Assembly (NCBI GenBank): GCA_047972425.1
Contig: JBKEAR010000003.1
Coordinates: 224,231-288,230, forward strand
DNA length: 64,000 nucleotides
Direction: 5' to 3'
Origin: JBKEAR01 sp047972425
GTDB lineage: Bacteria > Pseudomonadota > Alphaproteobacteria > JBKEAR01
Positions 53,617-62,475 of the stretch are shown piece after piece. Each line of letters begins with the position of its first letter. Position 1 is the stretch's first letter. A program made the translations under genes and the position numbers. The notes below the pieces were generated by a model. The model did not search any database. It saw only the letters and a list, made by a program, of their open reading frames with translations, and was not told where the DNA came from.

Positions 53617-54819
53617 ATGACAATCGTTTCTAACCGACTCCAAGCAGTAAAACCGTCACCAACTTTAGCTGTAACCCAAAAAGCGGCCGAATTAAAAGCG
53701 GCTGGTAAAGATGTTATTGGCCTTGGTGCAGGTGAGCCAGACTTTGATACGCCTGCGCATATTTGTGATGCCGCAAAAAAAGCAATTGATGCTGGCCAAA
53801 CACGCTATACCGCCGTTGCCGGAACCATAGAATTGCGCAAGGCCATTTGTGCTAAATTTAAACGTGAGAATGGTTTAGATTATACCCCTGAACAAATTCA
53901 GGTAGCCTGTGGTGGCAAACAAAATATCTTTAATGCCTTAATGGCATCGGTTAATCCGGGTGACGAAGTTATCATACCGGCACCTTATTGGGTTAGTTAT
54001 CCCGATATTACAATTATGGCCGATGGCGTACCTGTTATTGTAGAAACAACAAAAGAAGATGGTTTTTTATTAAAGCCCGAAGCCCTAGAGGCTGCTATTA
54101 CACCTAAAACCAAATGGATTATCTTAAACTCGCCATCTAACCCCACAGGGGCGGCTTATCGCAAGGCCGATTTAGAAGCTTTGGCAGATGTTTTACGCCG
54201 TCACCCTCATGTATGGATTATGACCGATGATATGTATGAACATTTGGTTTATGGCGATTATGAATTTGTGACTATGGCACAAATCGCCCCCGATTTATAT
54301 GAGCGCACATTAACACTTAATGGTGTATCCAAAGCGTTTTCTATGACAGGTTGGCGTGTCGGCTATGCAGCAGGGCCTGTTGAGCTTATTAAAGCCATGA
54401 ATAAAATCCAGTCGCAAAGCTCTACCCATACAAGTTCTATTTCCCAAGCAGCTGCCTTAGCCGCACTTATTGGCCCCATGGACTTTTTAAAAGAGCGTAA
54501 TAAAATCTTTGCCGAGCGCGCGGCCTTAGTTGTAAAAATGATTAACGAAACCGAAGGTTTATCGGTTGCAATGCCCGAAGGTGCTTTTTATGTGTATCCG
54601 GATTGTTCTGCATTAATGGGTAAAACAACACCTGATGGCAAAGTGATAAATAACGATACCGAATTTGCAACCTATTTGCTCGAAAGCCAAGGTGTAGCTG
54701 TTGTACCAGGTGTTGCTTTTGGATTAAGCCCATATTTTCGGATTTCTTATGCAACCTCAACCGAAGCTTTAACCGAAGCTTGTAAGCGTATTCAAAAAGC
54801 ATGCATTGCATTAAAATAA
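53617..54819 (+). CDS. aatA: Aspartate aminotransferase (class I)
   Basis: This PLP enzyme exchanges amino groups between aspartate and 2-oxoglutarate. The 400 residues match the alphaproteobacterial I-gamma form of AspAT in length and start (VSNRLQAVKPSPTLAVTQKAAELKAAG). Visible are GAGEPDFDTP, the NSPSNPTGA loop (Asn contacts PLP), the PLP lysine in NGVSKAFSMTGWRVGY, and the C-terminal arginine in FRISYATS that binds the substrate carboxylate. Some members also act on prephenate or aromatic amino acids. The ATG at 53617 has AAGGAA upstream; the frame from 53509 is an AT-rich extension without a binding site. Confidence 0.93.
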   Translation: MTIVSNRLQAVKPSPTLAVTQKAAELKAAGKDVIGLGAGEPDFDTPAHICDAAKKAIDAGQTRYTAVAGTIELRKAICAKFKRENGLDYTPEQIQVACGGKQNIFNALMASVNPGDEVIIPAPYWVSYPDITIMADGVPVIVETTKEDGFLLKPEALEAAITPKTKWIILNSPSNPTGAAYRKADLEALADVLRRHPHVWIMTDDMYEHLVYGDYEFVTMAQIAPDLYERTLTLNGVSKAFSMTGWRVGYAAGPVELIKAMNKIQSQSSTHTSSISQAAALAALIGPMDFLKERNKIFAERAALVVKMINETEGLSVAMPEGAFYVYPDCSALMGKTTPDGKVINNDTEFATYLLESQGVAVVPGVAFGLSPYFRISYATSTEALTEACKRIQKACIALK

Positions 54820-54847
54820 ATTGATTTTATTTTATAGTTAATTGCTT

Positions 54848-54879
54848 AAAGCTCCACATTTTTTGTGTGGAGCTTTTTT
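54848..54879 (+). terminator. Terminator of aatA
   Basis: AAGCTCCACA (54849-54858) pairs with TGTGGAGCTT (54866-54875) and runs into six T in all. A strong intrinsic terminator 30 bp after the gene. Confidence 0.93.
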
Positions 54880-54953
54880 ATAATTAAAGATTGATTTCTA
54901 ATAAATTAGAGTGCTAGTATATTTAAATGATTTAATAATAGAGGAGTTTGAAT

Positions 54954-56969
54954 ATGAGTAAACATAAACAATTTGCTCCAAGGAGTGTTGCTTTAGTTGG
55001 CCCTTACTCATCGGGTAAGACAACATTAGCAGAATCTATGCTACATCATGCCGGGGAGATTGACCGACAAGGCAAAGTTTCTAGCGGAAATACTATTGGC
55101 GATAGCAGTAAAGAGGCTCGTGCAAGACAAATGTCCACAGAGCCTAATTTTTTACATTATCGATATATTGAAGATGATTGGTCGTTGGTTGATTGTCCGG
55201 GTTCGGTTGAACTATTACAAGATAGTTTTAATATTATACCTGCAATGGACGTTGTGGTTGTTGTGGCAGAACCAGAGCCACATAAGGCCGTAATTTTGGA
55301 GCCTATTTTACATAATTTGCAAGAGAATAATATTCCGCATATTATATTTATTAATAAAATGGATATTGCCGAAAACTCCGTTCGCTCTACATTTGATGCA
55401 CTCCAAGAAGTTAGCCGTGTACCCCTTTTGTTACGGGCTATTCCAATGCGCGATGGTGACGAAGTTACTGGCTTAATTGATTTGGTAAGCGAGCGTGCAT
55501 GGAGGTTTAATGAAGGAGCAACCAGCTCTCTAACCAAAATTCCCGATGATGTTATTGATAGAGAAGAGATTGAGCGTGGAGAAATGCTCGAATCAGTGGC
55601 TGATTTTGATGACGCATTGCTTGAAGCATTATTAGAAGATATTAAGCCAGAGGCCGAAAATATTTATCAGGATTTAACCGATATTTTACAAAATGCACAA
55701 GCTGTTCCTGTATTTTTTGGCTCAGCCGAAAATGGGTGGGGTGTAACACGCTTGTTAAAAGCATTACGCCATGAAACCGATGAAGGTGAAAAAGCCGAGG
55801 TTCGGTTGAATATTGGCTCTAAAGCTTTTGCCGTTTTAAAAAATATTCATACACAACAAGGTAAGTTAACTGTCTCGCGTATTTTAGGTGGTGATATAAA
55901 AGAAGGTGAGACTTTAGGCGATTTTAAATTGGGTTCTATTGTTAAACTTCAAGGGACAAAAGCCGAAAAAACCGATATAGCACCTAAAGGTAGCATTGTG
56001 GCCTTTGGCCGATTAGATGATATTAATGCCGGGCAAATTGCAAGTGCCGATGGTGTTAAAGATATGCCCGGTGCAACGATTTTAGCACCTTTATATAATT
56101 TGGCTATCCATGTGGATAAAAAAGCCGATGAGGTAAAACTAACCGCGGCATTATCTAAATTGGTTGAAGAAGATGATGCACTTATTTGGGATGCCGATCC
56201 GGTAATGAACCAAATTTTACTTAAAGGGCAGGGCGAGAATCACCTAAAAATTGCCATAGATCGCTTAGCTAATAAATTTGGGGTTAATGTCGGTGTAAGC
56301 GCACCAAAAGTGGCTTATAAAGAAACTATTCGTAAACCGGCACAACGCCAAGCACGCTATAAAAAGCAATCGGGTGGGCATGGCCAGTTTGCCGATGTGC
56401 AAATTGAAATTAAACCACAAGCCCGGGGCGAAGGTTTTATCTTTACCGAGACTATTCATGGTGGCTCTGTGCCTAAACAATATATTCCGGCCGTAGAAAC
56501 AGGGGCTAAAGAGTTTATGAAACAAGGAAATCTTGGTTTCCCTGTGGTTGATGTTGCTGTTAATTTATCCGATGGTAAGCATCATGATGTGGATAGCTCA
56601 GAGCTTGCTTTTAAGCTTGCAACAATTATGGCTTTGCGTGAAGGTATGAACGAATGTAGCCCAATATTACTAGAACCGATTATGCATGTAGAACTTCTGA
56701 TGCCAAGCCAATATGCATCGGGGGCGCAATCGGTGGTATCCGGAAGGCGTGGACAAATTTTAGGTTTTACCCCCATTGAGGGACGAGATGGATGGGATGA
56801 AATTGTTGCCCATATTCCCGAGGCCTCAATGGGTGATATGATTAATGAAATTCGTTCATTAACCCAAGGTATCGGTAGTTTTACCGCACGATACGACCAT
56901 TTACAAGAGCTCAGCGGGCGCGAAGCCGATGCAATTGTTGAAGCCCGATTAGAAGAGCTTAAAAGCTAA
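54954..56969 (+). CDS. Elongation factor G-like GTPase (EF-G paralogue)
   Basis: The 671 residues have the EF-G domain order: GTPase domain (1 to about 265), domain II, then III-V (GQGENHLKIAIDRL; SGGHGQFADVQIEI; ARYDHLQEL at the end). It differs from canonical EF-G in key places. The P-loop reads GPYSSGKTT (residues 16-24) rather than AHIDAGKTT, and DTPGH is DCPGS, so Ser84 replaces the histidine that activates water for GTP hydrolysis. The NKMD motif is intact. It is not next to rpsL/rpsG/tuf. I therefore read it as the EF-G-like paralogue common in alphaproteobacteria, whose role is not established, rather than the main translocase. GAGGAG precedes the start at 54954. Confidence 0.88.
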   Translation: MSKHKQFAPRSVALVGPYSSGKTTLAESMLHHAGEIDRQGKVSSGNTIGDSSKEARARQMSTEPNFLHYRYIEDDWSLVDCPGSVELLQDSFNIIPAMDVVVVVAEPEPHKAVILEPILHNLQENNIPHIIFINKMDIAENSVRSTFDALQEVSRVPLLLRAIPMRDGDEVTGLIDLVSERAWRFNEGATSSLTKIPDDVIDREEIERGEMLESVADFDDALLEALLEDIKPEAENIYQDLTDILQNAQAVPVFFGSAENGWGVTRLLKALRHETDEGEKAEVRLNIGSKAFAVLKNIHTQQGKLTVSRILGGDIKEGETLGDFKLGSIVKLQGTKAEKTDIAPKGSIVAFGRLDDINAGQIASADGVKDMPGATILAPLYNLAIHVDKKADEVKLTAALSKLVEEDDALIWDADPVMNQILLKGQGENHLKIAIDRLANKFGVNVGVSAPKVAYKETIRKPAQRQARYKKQSGGHGQFADVQIEIKPQARGEGFIFTETIHGGSVPKQYIPAVETGAKEFMKQGNLGFPVVDVAVNLSDGKHHDVDSSELAFKLATIMALREGMNECSPILLEPIMHVELLMPSQYASGAQSVVSGRRGQILGFTPIEGRDGWDEIVAHIPEASMGDMINEIRSLTQGIGSFTARYDHLQELSGREADAIVEARLEELKS

Positions 56970-56990
56970 AATCAACTAATATATAAACTA

Positions 56991-57020
56991 AAAAACCGCC
57001 GAATATTGGCGGTTTTTTTT
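56991..57020 (+). terminator. Terminator of the EF-G-like gene
   Basis: AACCGCC pairs with GGCGGTT around a seven-base loop and runs into eight T, 22 bp after the stop codon. Confidence 0.94.
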
Positions 57021-57178
57021 ATACTTTATAAAATAAAAGCTATTATTTTTTTTGTTTTCCTCAACTTGTTCTTATAATTAAAAAATCTTTTTTATTCATT
57101 CTAAACAATGCATAATAATTATGTATTTTTTTTGATTATTTAATATATTTATTCTTAGAGGGATAAAGGAATAATTAA

Positions 57179-57985
57179 ATGGATCATTTTAAATATAAAA
57201 AACTTGATTTTCAAACAGCCCCCGCCCATTGGGTAATGGCAAAAATGGGAAAAACCGTACTACGCCCAGGTGGATTACAAGCAACTGATTGGCTTATAGA
57301 GAACGGTAACATTACTAAAAAAGATATTGTCGAAATAGCCCCAGGGCTAGGAATTACGGCAAGCCGGCTTATCTTAAAAGAACCAGAGTCTTATGCTGCA
57401 GTTGATCAAGAAGCTGCTGCTGCCGAAACAACGATACAACGTTTACATTCTCTCGGTTATAAAAATACTGATATTACAATTGGTGATGCTCAAAATCTAC
57501 CTTTTGATAATGAAAGCAAAGATTTTATTATCGGTGAGGCGATGCTCTCTATGCAACCCAAGAATGTAAAAGAAAAAATATTTTCCGAAGTTTATCGTGT
57601 TCTGAAAAATAACGGGCAATATTGTATTCATGAGCTTGTTATAGAACCAAAAGATATTGACCCAAATATCGCGGCACAAATTGCCAAAGATTTAAGCCAA
57701 AGAATTAAGGTTTCGGTTCAATTTCATACAATCGATGGCTGGGTGGCTTTATTAGAAGCAGCCGGGTTTAAGGTTATCAATTATAAAATCCTGCCTATGC
57801 ATTTATTAGAACCCAAACGCTTAATTCAAGATGAAGGTTTGAGAGGATCTTTAAAATTTATTTTTAATGTTTTAACCCATAAACAAGCACGCAAGCGTTT
57901 ATTGAATCTTAAAAAAACATTTAAAAAACATAACCAACATCTCAATGCTATTGCTATAATAGCAGAAAAACAAACAGGAGAATAA
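57179..57985 (+). CDS. SAM-dependent methyltransferase (class I)
   Basis: This 268-residue cytoplasmic protein has a Rossmann-type methyltransferase domain. Motif I is VEIAPGLG (residues 51-58), the acidic residue ending strand 2 is in VDQEAAA, and motif post-I/II is IGDAQNLPFDNESKDFIIGEAML. EVYRVLKNNGQYCIHELV is the usual motif III. The C-terminal 80 residues, basic and predicted helical, are specific to this branch. AAAGGA precedes the ATG. It is 2 bp from a DUF1971 gene, so the two form an operon. Substrate unknown; the pairing recalls tellurite-resistance-type proteins but proves nothing. Confidence 0.8.
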   Translation: MDHFKYKKLDFQTAPAHWVMAKMGKTVLRPGGLQATDWLIENGNITKKDIVEIAPGLGITASRLILKEPESYAAVDQEAAAAETTIQRLHSLGYKNTDITIGDAQNLPFDNESKDFIIGEAMLSMQPKNVKEKIFSEVYRVLKNNGQYCIHELVIEPKDIDPNIAAQIAKDLSQRIKVSVQFHTIDGWVALLEAAGFKVINYKILPMHLLEPKRLIQDEGLRGSLKFIFNVLTHKQARKRLLNLKKTFKKHNQHLNAIAIIAEKQTGE

Positions 57986-57987
57986 TT

Positions 57988-58272
57988 ATGGCAACAATAC
58001 CAAAAAATGCAGTCGCTTACAAAACAGTTGGTCCATGGGTAGCGAACAAAATTCCTAAAATGTTATTAAAAAAACATAATACAAAAGAAGGTGTATGGGC
58101 AAAATTAGAGATTTTATCGGGGAGTGTGCAATATTATTTGTGCGATAGTGATGCAGACCCAATTACATTAACTCCCGAGCAATTTGGTGTAAGCGAACCC
58201 CAAGTTTGGCATTATATTGAACCAACGGACGATGCTGAAATCCAAATAACTTTTTTCCATATTGAAGATTAA
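57988..58272 (+). CDS. DUF1971 / YeaR-TehB-type small cupin-like protein
   Basis: The 94-residue protein matches the DUF1971 family, found in E. coli YeaR and fused to some TehB tellurite methyltransferases. Conserved features seen are the N-terminal IPKNAVAYKT, LLKKHNTKEGVWAKLEILSGSVQYYL and the VWHYIEPTDDAEIQITFFHIE end, including the histidine of the cupin-like fold. No signal peptide or membrane segment is visible. It follows the methyltransferase by 2 bp and ends before a 117-bp gap. Its biochemical role is not known; association with oxyanion or nitrosative stress is family knowledge. Confidence 0.8.
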   Translation: MATIPKNAVAYKTVGPWVANKIPKMLLKKHNTKEGVWAKLEILSGSVQYYLCDSDADPITLTPEQFGVSEPQVWHYIEPTDDAEIQITFFHIED

Positions 58273-58389
58273 GATCATTACGCTTTTATAGAAATAGGCA
58301 CACATCTCGGAGCAATAGGCAAGATATTTTATAAGTTAAAAGTTATATTAATAATATGAGTTGAACTTAAAAAATATGGATGCTGCAAT

Positions 58390-59370
58390 ATGGAAAAACG
58401 TATATTGGGTCAAAATTTAGAAGTATCGGCCATTGGTTTTGGCTGTATGGGGCTAAATTTTAGTTACACAACAAGTTTTATTGATAAAAATGAAGCGATA
58501 AAAGTGATACGTCATGCTTTTGATGATGGTATTACTTTTTTTGATACTGCCGAGGTCTATGGCCCCCATACCAATGAAGAATTGGTGGGTGAGGCTTTAC
58601 AACCCATGCGCAATGAGGTGGTAATAGCAACTAAATTTGGTTTTGCCGATGCAGGTTTAGGTTCTGGTTTAGATAGTAGCCCAAAGCGTATTCGGCAAGT
58701 TGCCGAAGAATCTTTAAAAAGATTACGGACGGATAGAATAGATTTATTTTATCAGCATAGGGTAGATCCTAATACGCCTATAGAAGAAGTAGCCGAAACC
58801 GTTAAAGAACTCATTAAAGAAGGTAAAGTTAAACATTTTGGTTTATCAGAGGCTGGTGTTAATACCATACGCCATGCCCATGCCGTTTTACCAATTACGG
58901 CTTTGCAAAGCGAATATTCATTATTTTGGCGGGAGCCCGAAGCCGAAATTTTACCTGTGCTAGAAGAACTTAATATTGGTTTTGTTTCGTTTAGTCCATT
59001 AGGTAAGGGGTTCTTAACGGGGCAACTTACACCCAATAGTTTAAAAAACACTGATTTTCGCCAAGCTATTCCTCGGTTTTCCGAAGAAAATATTAAAGCT
59101 AATTTTGTACTTGTGGAGCATTTACAAAAAATTGCCCAAGCCAAACATGTGACAACAGCACAAATAGCATTATCGTGGTTGTTAGCCAAAAAACCATGGA
59201 TTGTTCCGATACCCGGCACAACAAAAATGAGCCGTATCGATGAAAATGCCCAAGCTGCAGAAATCCAGTTATCAAATGAAGAGCTTGCCGAAATAAATGA
59301 TATTTTGGAGAATATCCGAATTCAGGGTGAGCGTTATCCTGAAGCATCACAAAAGATGATTGATAGATAG
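58390..59370 (+). CDS. Aldo/keto reductase
   Basis: This 326-residue TIM-barrel enzyme reduces carbonyl compounds with NADPH in the cytoplasm. The catalytic tetrad is complete: Asp52 and Tyr57 (FFDTAEVYG), Lys82 (ATKFGF) and His123 (YQHRVDP). The cofactor-binding C-terminal part reads WIVPIPGTTKMSRIDENAQA. It resembles the AKR11/13-type reductases (YakC/YajO-like). The gene heads a same-strand cluster and is followed 2 bp later by an exported flavodoxin, an arrangement often seen with redox-stress genes. The physiological substrate is unknown. Confidence 0.93.
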   Translation: MEKRILGQNLEVSAIGFGCMGLNFSYTTSFIDKNEAIKVIRHAFDDGITFFDTAEVYGPHTNEELVGEALQPMRNEVVIATKFGFADAGLGSGLDSSPKRIRQVAEESLKRLRTDRIDLFYQHRVDPNTPIEEVAETVKELIKEGKVKHFGLSEAGVNTIRHAHAVLPITALQSEYSLFWREPEAEILPVLEELNIGFVSFSPLGKGFLTGQLTPNSLKNTDFRQAIPRFSEENIKANFVLVEHLQKIAQAKHVTTAQIALSWLLAKKPWIVPIPGTTKMSRIDENAQAAEIQLSNEELAEINDILENIRIQGERYPEASQKMIDR

Positions 59371-59372
59371 TC

Positions 59373-59993
59373 ATGGCTAAAAATCAAATATTTAATATTA
59401 ACCGTCGAGAAACATTAAAAAAATCTTTTTTATTCTCGGCAATGGCTATGTTTGGGGGTTTTACCTCTTACTTTCCATCGCAATCAAATGCACAGCAAAA
59501 TCAAAATATTCAAACTAAGTCAGATATTTTGATTGTCTATTTTACCCGCTCTGGTAACACGAGGGTAGTTGCTAATAAATTACAACAAAGCCTAAATGCC
59601 AATATGTTTGAGCTTGTGCCAGCTATACCGTACCCAATTGATTATCGGCAAAATGTTGCTGAAGCTTCCTACGAAAAAGAAAATAATATTTTACGAAAAA
59701 TTAAAAGTTCAATAAATAGTTTTGCTCAATATCAAACAATTTATTTAGGTTTTCCTATTTGGGGGGGTACTTTACCATCCATTATAAAAAGCTTTTTAAA
59801 TGAATATGATTTATCGCAAAAGACACTTATTCCATTCATCACCCATGGTAACTATGGTGTTGGGGATAGTTTATCGGTCATACAAGAATATGTACCCAAT
59901 GCCTATATTTCATCGGCTTATATTGAACAATGTGACCAAGAGCGCGATACTATCGAAAATGTTGAAAATTGGCTGAATAACGTAAATATTTAG
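59373..59993 (+). CDS. Exported flavodoxin-like protein (Tat-type signal)
   Basis: The 206 residues begin with a twin-arginine-type signal (Arg11-Arg12 in INRRETLKKSFLF, then a hydrophobic stretch to about residue 40 ending SNAQ), so the protein is probably folded with FMN before export to the periplasm. The flavodoxin domain follows, with the FMN phosphate loop YFTRSGNTR (about 57-65), YLGFPIWGGTLPSIIKSF in the 90s loop and FITHGNYGVGDS. It fits the Flavodoxin_4 family. Most flavodoxins are cytoplasmic, so the signal is notable. The gene follows the reductase by 2 bp. Confidence 0.85.
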   Translation: MAKNQIFNINRRETLKKSFLFSAMAMFGGFTSYFPSQSNAQQNQNIQTKSDILIVYFTRSGNTRVVANKLQQSLNANMFELVPAIPYPIDYRQNVAEASYEKENNILRKIKSSINSFAQYQTIYLGFPIWGGTLPSIIKSFLNEYDLSQKTLIPFITHGNYGVGDSLSVIQEYVPNAYISSAYIEQCDQERDTIENVENWLNNVNI

Positions 59994-60006
59994 AAGGAAA
60001 TTACCG

Positions 60007-60828
60007 ATGTTAAAAAATAAGTATTTATTGGGTATAAGTGTTGGCTTTATGAGCATAATTCCGGCAAGTCAGAGTGATGATATTTTTACAAATAGTATCG
60101 GCATGGAATTTGTATCTATACCGGCAGGGCATTTTATTATGGGTTCACCCGATAGCGATAATGAAGCCCAAGATTTTGAAAAACCCCAACATGAAGTACG
60201 CATTACAAAATCATTTTATATCAGCAAGTTTGAGGTCACTCAAGAACAATGGGAAAAAGTAATAGGTGCAAACCCGTATATGCGCGAGCGCTCTAATCCG
60301 TATTATAATTTACCCGGCATGGCCGAGCGTATTACGCACCCTCATCATCCGGCAACGGTTTCATGGAATGATGCGCAAGAGTTTATTGAAAAACTTAACG
60401 AAATAGAAGATAAGCAAAGCTATCGTTTACCAACAGAGGCAGAATGGGAATATGTGGCACGAGCAGGAACGACAACAATATATTCATTTGGTGACACTGA
60501 AACCGAATTAAATAACTATGCATGGTATGGTGAGGGGTTCGATAATGGCGGCACACATCCTGTTGGGCAAAAACAACCTAATCCATGGGGGCTTTACGAT
60601 ATTTATGGTAATGCATGGGAATGGGTTCAGGATTGGTTTAATGCCAATTACTATAGCCAAAGCCCAGTAACTGATCCAAAAGGCCCTGATAGTGGAATAG
60701 AGCGCGTTGTTCGTGGTGGAAGCTGGCATATTACAGCCAATAGTTGGCGCTCGGCATTTCGGCGCGATTATAAACCTGATTATCGAGGTATAAGCATTGG
60801 TTTTCGTGTCGTTTTAGAAGAGGAATAA
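60007..60828 (+). CDS. Secreted SUMF1/FGE-domain protein lacking catalytic cysteines
   Basis: The 273-residue protein has a signal peptide (about 1-23) and one formylglycine-generating-enzyme-type domain: NSIGMEFVSIPAGHFIMGSPDS at the start, FEVTQEQWEKV, RLPTEAEWEYVARAG, NPWGLYDIYGNAWEWVQDWF and VVRGGSWHITANSWRSAFRRD, then GFRVV. The two cysteines that bind copper in true formylglycine-generating enzymes would lie in the GGSW region; here there is none in the whole domain. It is thus unlikely to make formylglycine and may be a binding or structural protein. AGAAGGAAA precedes the start; it is 13 bp after the flavodoxin gene. Confidence 0.85.
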   Translation: MLKNKYLLGISVGFMSIIPASQSDDIFTNSIGMEFVSIPAGHFIMGSPDSDNEAQDFEKPQHEVRITKSFYISKFEVTQEQWEKVIGANPYMRERSNPYYNLPGMAERITHPHHPATVSWNDAQEFIEKLNEIEDKQSYRLPTEAEWEYVARAGTTTIYSFGDTETELNNYAWYGEGFDNGGTHPVGQKQPNPWGLYDIYGNAWEWVQDWFNANYYSQSPVTDPKGPDSGIERVVRGGSWHITANSWRSAFRRDYKPDYRGISIGFRVVLEEE

Positions 60829-61332
60829 ATGGATTTTATTTCTATTTTGAGAAAATTTAAATTCCGATATTTTTTTGTTTTGCTTATTATTCTATTTATG
60901 GGGAACAAAATAGATATTTTAAGTTCGCAAAGTTATGCAGAACAAACCAGAACCATAAGTGAACAACAAATGAAAGATAAAGAAATTAATCAGCATATAA
61001 AAAGATATTATGACGCTATGATTGCAGGTGATATAGATGCACTTGCAACTATGCTTGATGATCATTTTACTCTTACACATATAACCGGATATATTCAGCC
61101 AAAAACTGAATGGTTAACACAGATGCAAGAGGGACAATTTGTTTATTATCAAATCAAAGAACAATCATCAGCTATCACAATTATTGATCATCGAGTACAT
61201 ATAGCCAGCAAAACTATTACCGATGCCAAAATATATGGTATGCGCAACAATTGGCGATTACAGCTTATTACCGATATGGAAAAACGGAATAATCAGTGGT
61301 TAATTACAAAAACAGTTGCTTCTACTTGGTAA
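60829..61332 (+). CDS. SnoaL/NTF2-like protein with N-terminal signal or anchor
   Basis: The 167-residue protein starts directly after the stop of the SUMF1-domain gene (TAAATG). A hydrophobic stretch (about 13-32, YFFVLLIILFMG) is a signal peptide or anchor, so it is probably periplasmic. From about residue 50 it fits the SnoaL-like/DUF4440 cone fold: IKRYYDAMIAGDIDALATMLDDHFTLTHITG, then NNQWLITKTVASTW. Such proteins serve as small-molecule isomerases, hydrolases or binding proteins; the function here is unknown. It ends the four-gene cluster. Confidence 0.75.
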   Translation: MDFISILRKFKFRYFFVLLIILFMGNKIDILSSQSYAEQTRTISEQQMKDKEINQHIKRYYDAMIAGDIDALATMLDDHFTLTHITGYIQPKTEWLTQMQEGQFVYYQIKEQSSAITIIDHRVHIASKTITDAKIYGMRNNWRLQLITDMEKRNNQWLITKTVASTW

Positions 61333-61352
61333 TATTTAGGCATATATATTTG

Positions 61353-62468
61353 CTATACTGGCTTTGCAAAAAAAGTAATGAAAAATAACATTGCAATTAG
61401 CGCAATAAAAAATAATTTTTGACGTGTATATTTAGCGATAGTTAAAGAAACAATCGCTTGCATCATATAATAAAATGCAAAGGCTCGCGAAGCTAAGGCA
61501 ACCACTTGAGATGAATTGATGATCCATGTAATAATTATAGCTCCAATGACAATAATAAAAGATGCCTTTTTAATATTAATATGCTTATTAGAAATCTCCT
61601 CTATATTGCCACTTGCTCCAAAAATATCGGCAACAGTGGCGCTAAATTGACTAAAAATAGCGGCTAAAATTAAAGGAATAACCATAAATGGAAAGATTAT
61701 TTGGGTTATTTCAATCAATTTGTTATTGCCGATATTGCCATGCAAATTAATAAGATGCATTACCGGTAATGTTAAACTTACAAAAATAATATAAACGATT
61801 GAAGATAAAATTTATGAATTTCTACAGGCTTTTATTCGTGTTTTTGCATCAAATTCATCCCCTAAATATCGTGTAGTCTCAAAACCTTGCACGACAATCA
61901 GTGTACCCCCTAAAATACGTAAAACATCAAGCAACGTATTTTTATTGGCTTGCGGCCAAGTAACATGATTAGCAACCGAAACATCGTATCGGGCTAAACC
62001 AAAAATAAGAGCCGTTATAATAATAAGTTTATAATAAGCGCATATTTTTCTAAAAATTCGAGTGTATCCAACCCTTTGAATATTGAGATAAACAAAATGG
62101 CTACCAAAATAGCTGTTGTAACAATATTTTCGTAAAAATTCGTATCTAACTGAAAAGGAGCTAAAGCAAAGGATGCTAAAATTTTTAAATATAGTGTAAC
62201 CGATACAATATAAGCGGGTATAAGGGCAATATCGGATATTTTTTCAAATAACTTTGTTAATGATTTCGCTTGATTATCTTCTATATTCGCCTCGGCAAAT
62301 CAAATATTAAAGCGAATTACATATCCAACCGCATAGGCCAAAAGACAAACACTCACCATGGCAATAGGTGCATATCGACCAACGGCTGCAACCAATATCG
62401 GTGTAATAATTAAAAAACCACTCCCAAAAATAGATGCAAGGGGCGTAATAAGTGGATTCTTATTTCAT
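61353..62468 (-). pseudogene. Decayed APC-superfamily-like permease
   Basis: On the minus strand the translation can be followed as one hydrophobic permease of about 370 residues, but only by repairing it. Pieces in order: NPLITPLASIFGSGF, a TGA stop at 62302-62300 (context RFNI*FAEAN), SKGLDTLEFLEK, a frameshift near 62020-62040 in a run of TTATTA, GGTLIVVQGFETTRYLG, and a TAA at 61814-61812, then intact code to 61353. The likely start ATG at 62468 is also out of frame with the body. At least three lesions make a functional protein unlikely. The GFETTRYLG helix suggests an amino-acid/cation type transporter. Only the last 135 residues are open. Confidence 0.8.
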
Positions 62469-62475
62469 CTATTTT

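Noticed and set aside
54954..56969. Ribosome-protection resistance protein (TetM type)
   Set aside because: The length and C-terminal domains follow the EF-G-like paralogue of alphaproteobacteria; nothing mobile surrounds it.
57111..57123. Short palindrome CATAATAATTATG before the methyltransferase
   Set aside because: In a stretch this AT-rich a 13-bp AT palindrome can arise by chance, and no promoter element fits around it.
60007..60828. Functional formylglycine-generating enzyme
   Set aside because: The domain has no cysteine in the catalytic region, and no sulfatase gene is nearby.
62300..62302. TGA read as Trp (genetic code change)
   Set aside because: The same gene also has a TAA stop and a frameshift, and intact genes throughout the window end in TGA or use TGG for Trp normally. 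Decay explains it.
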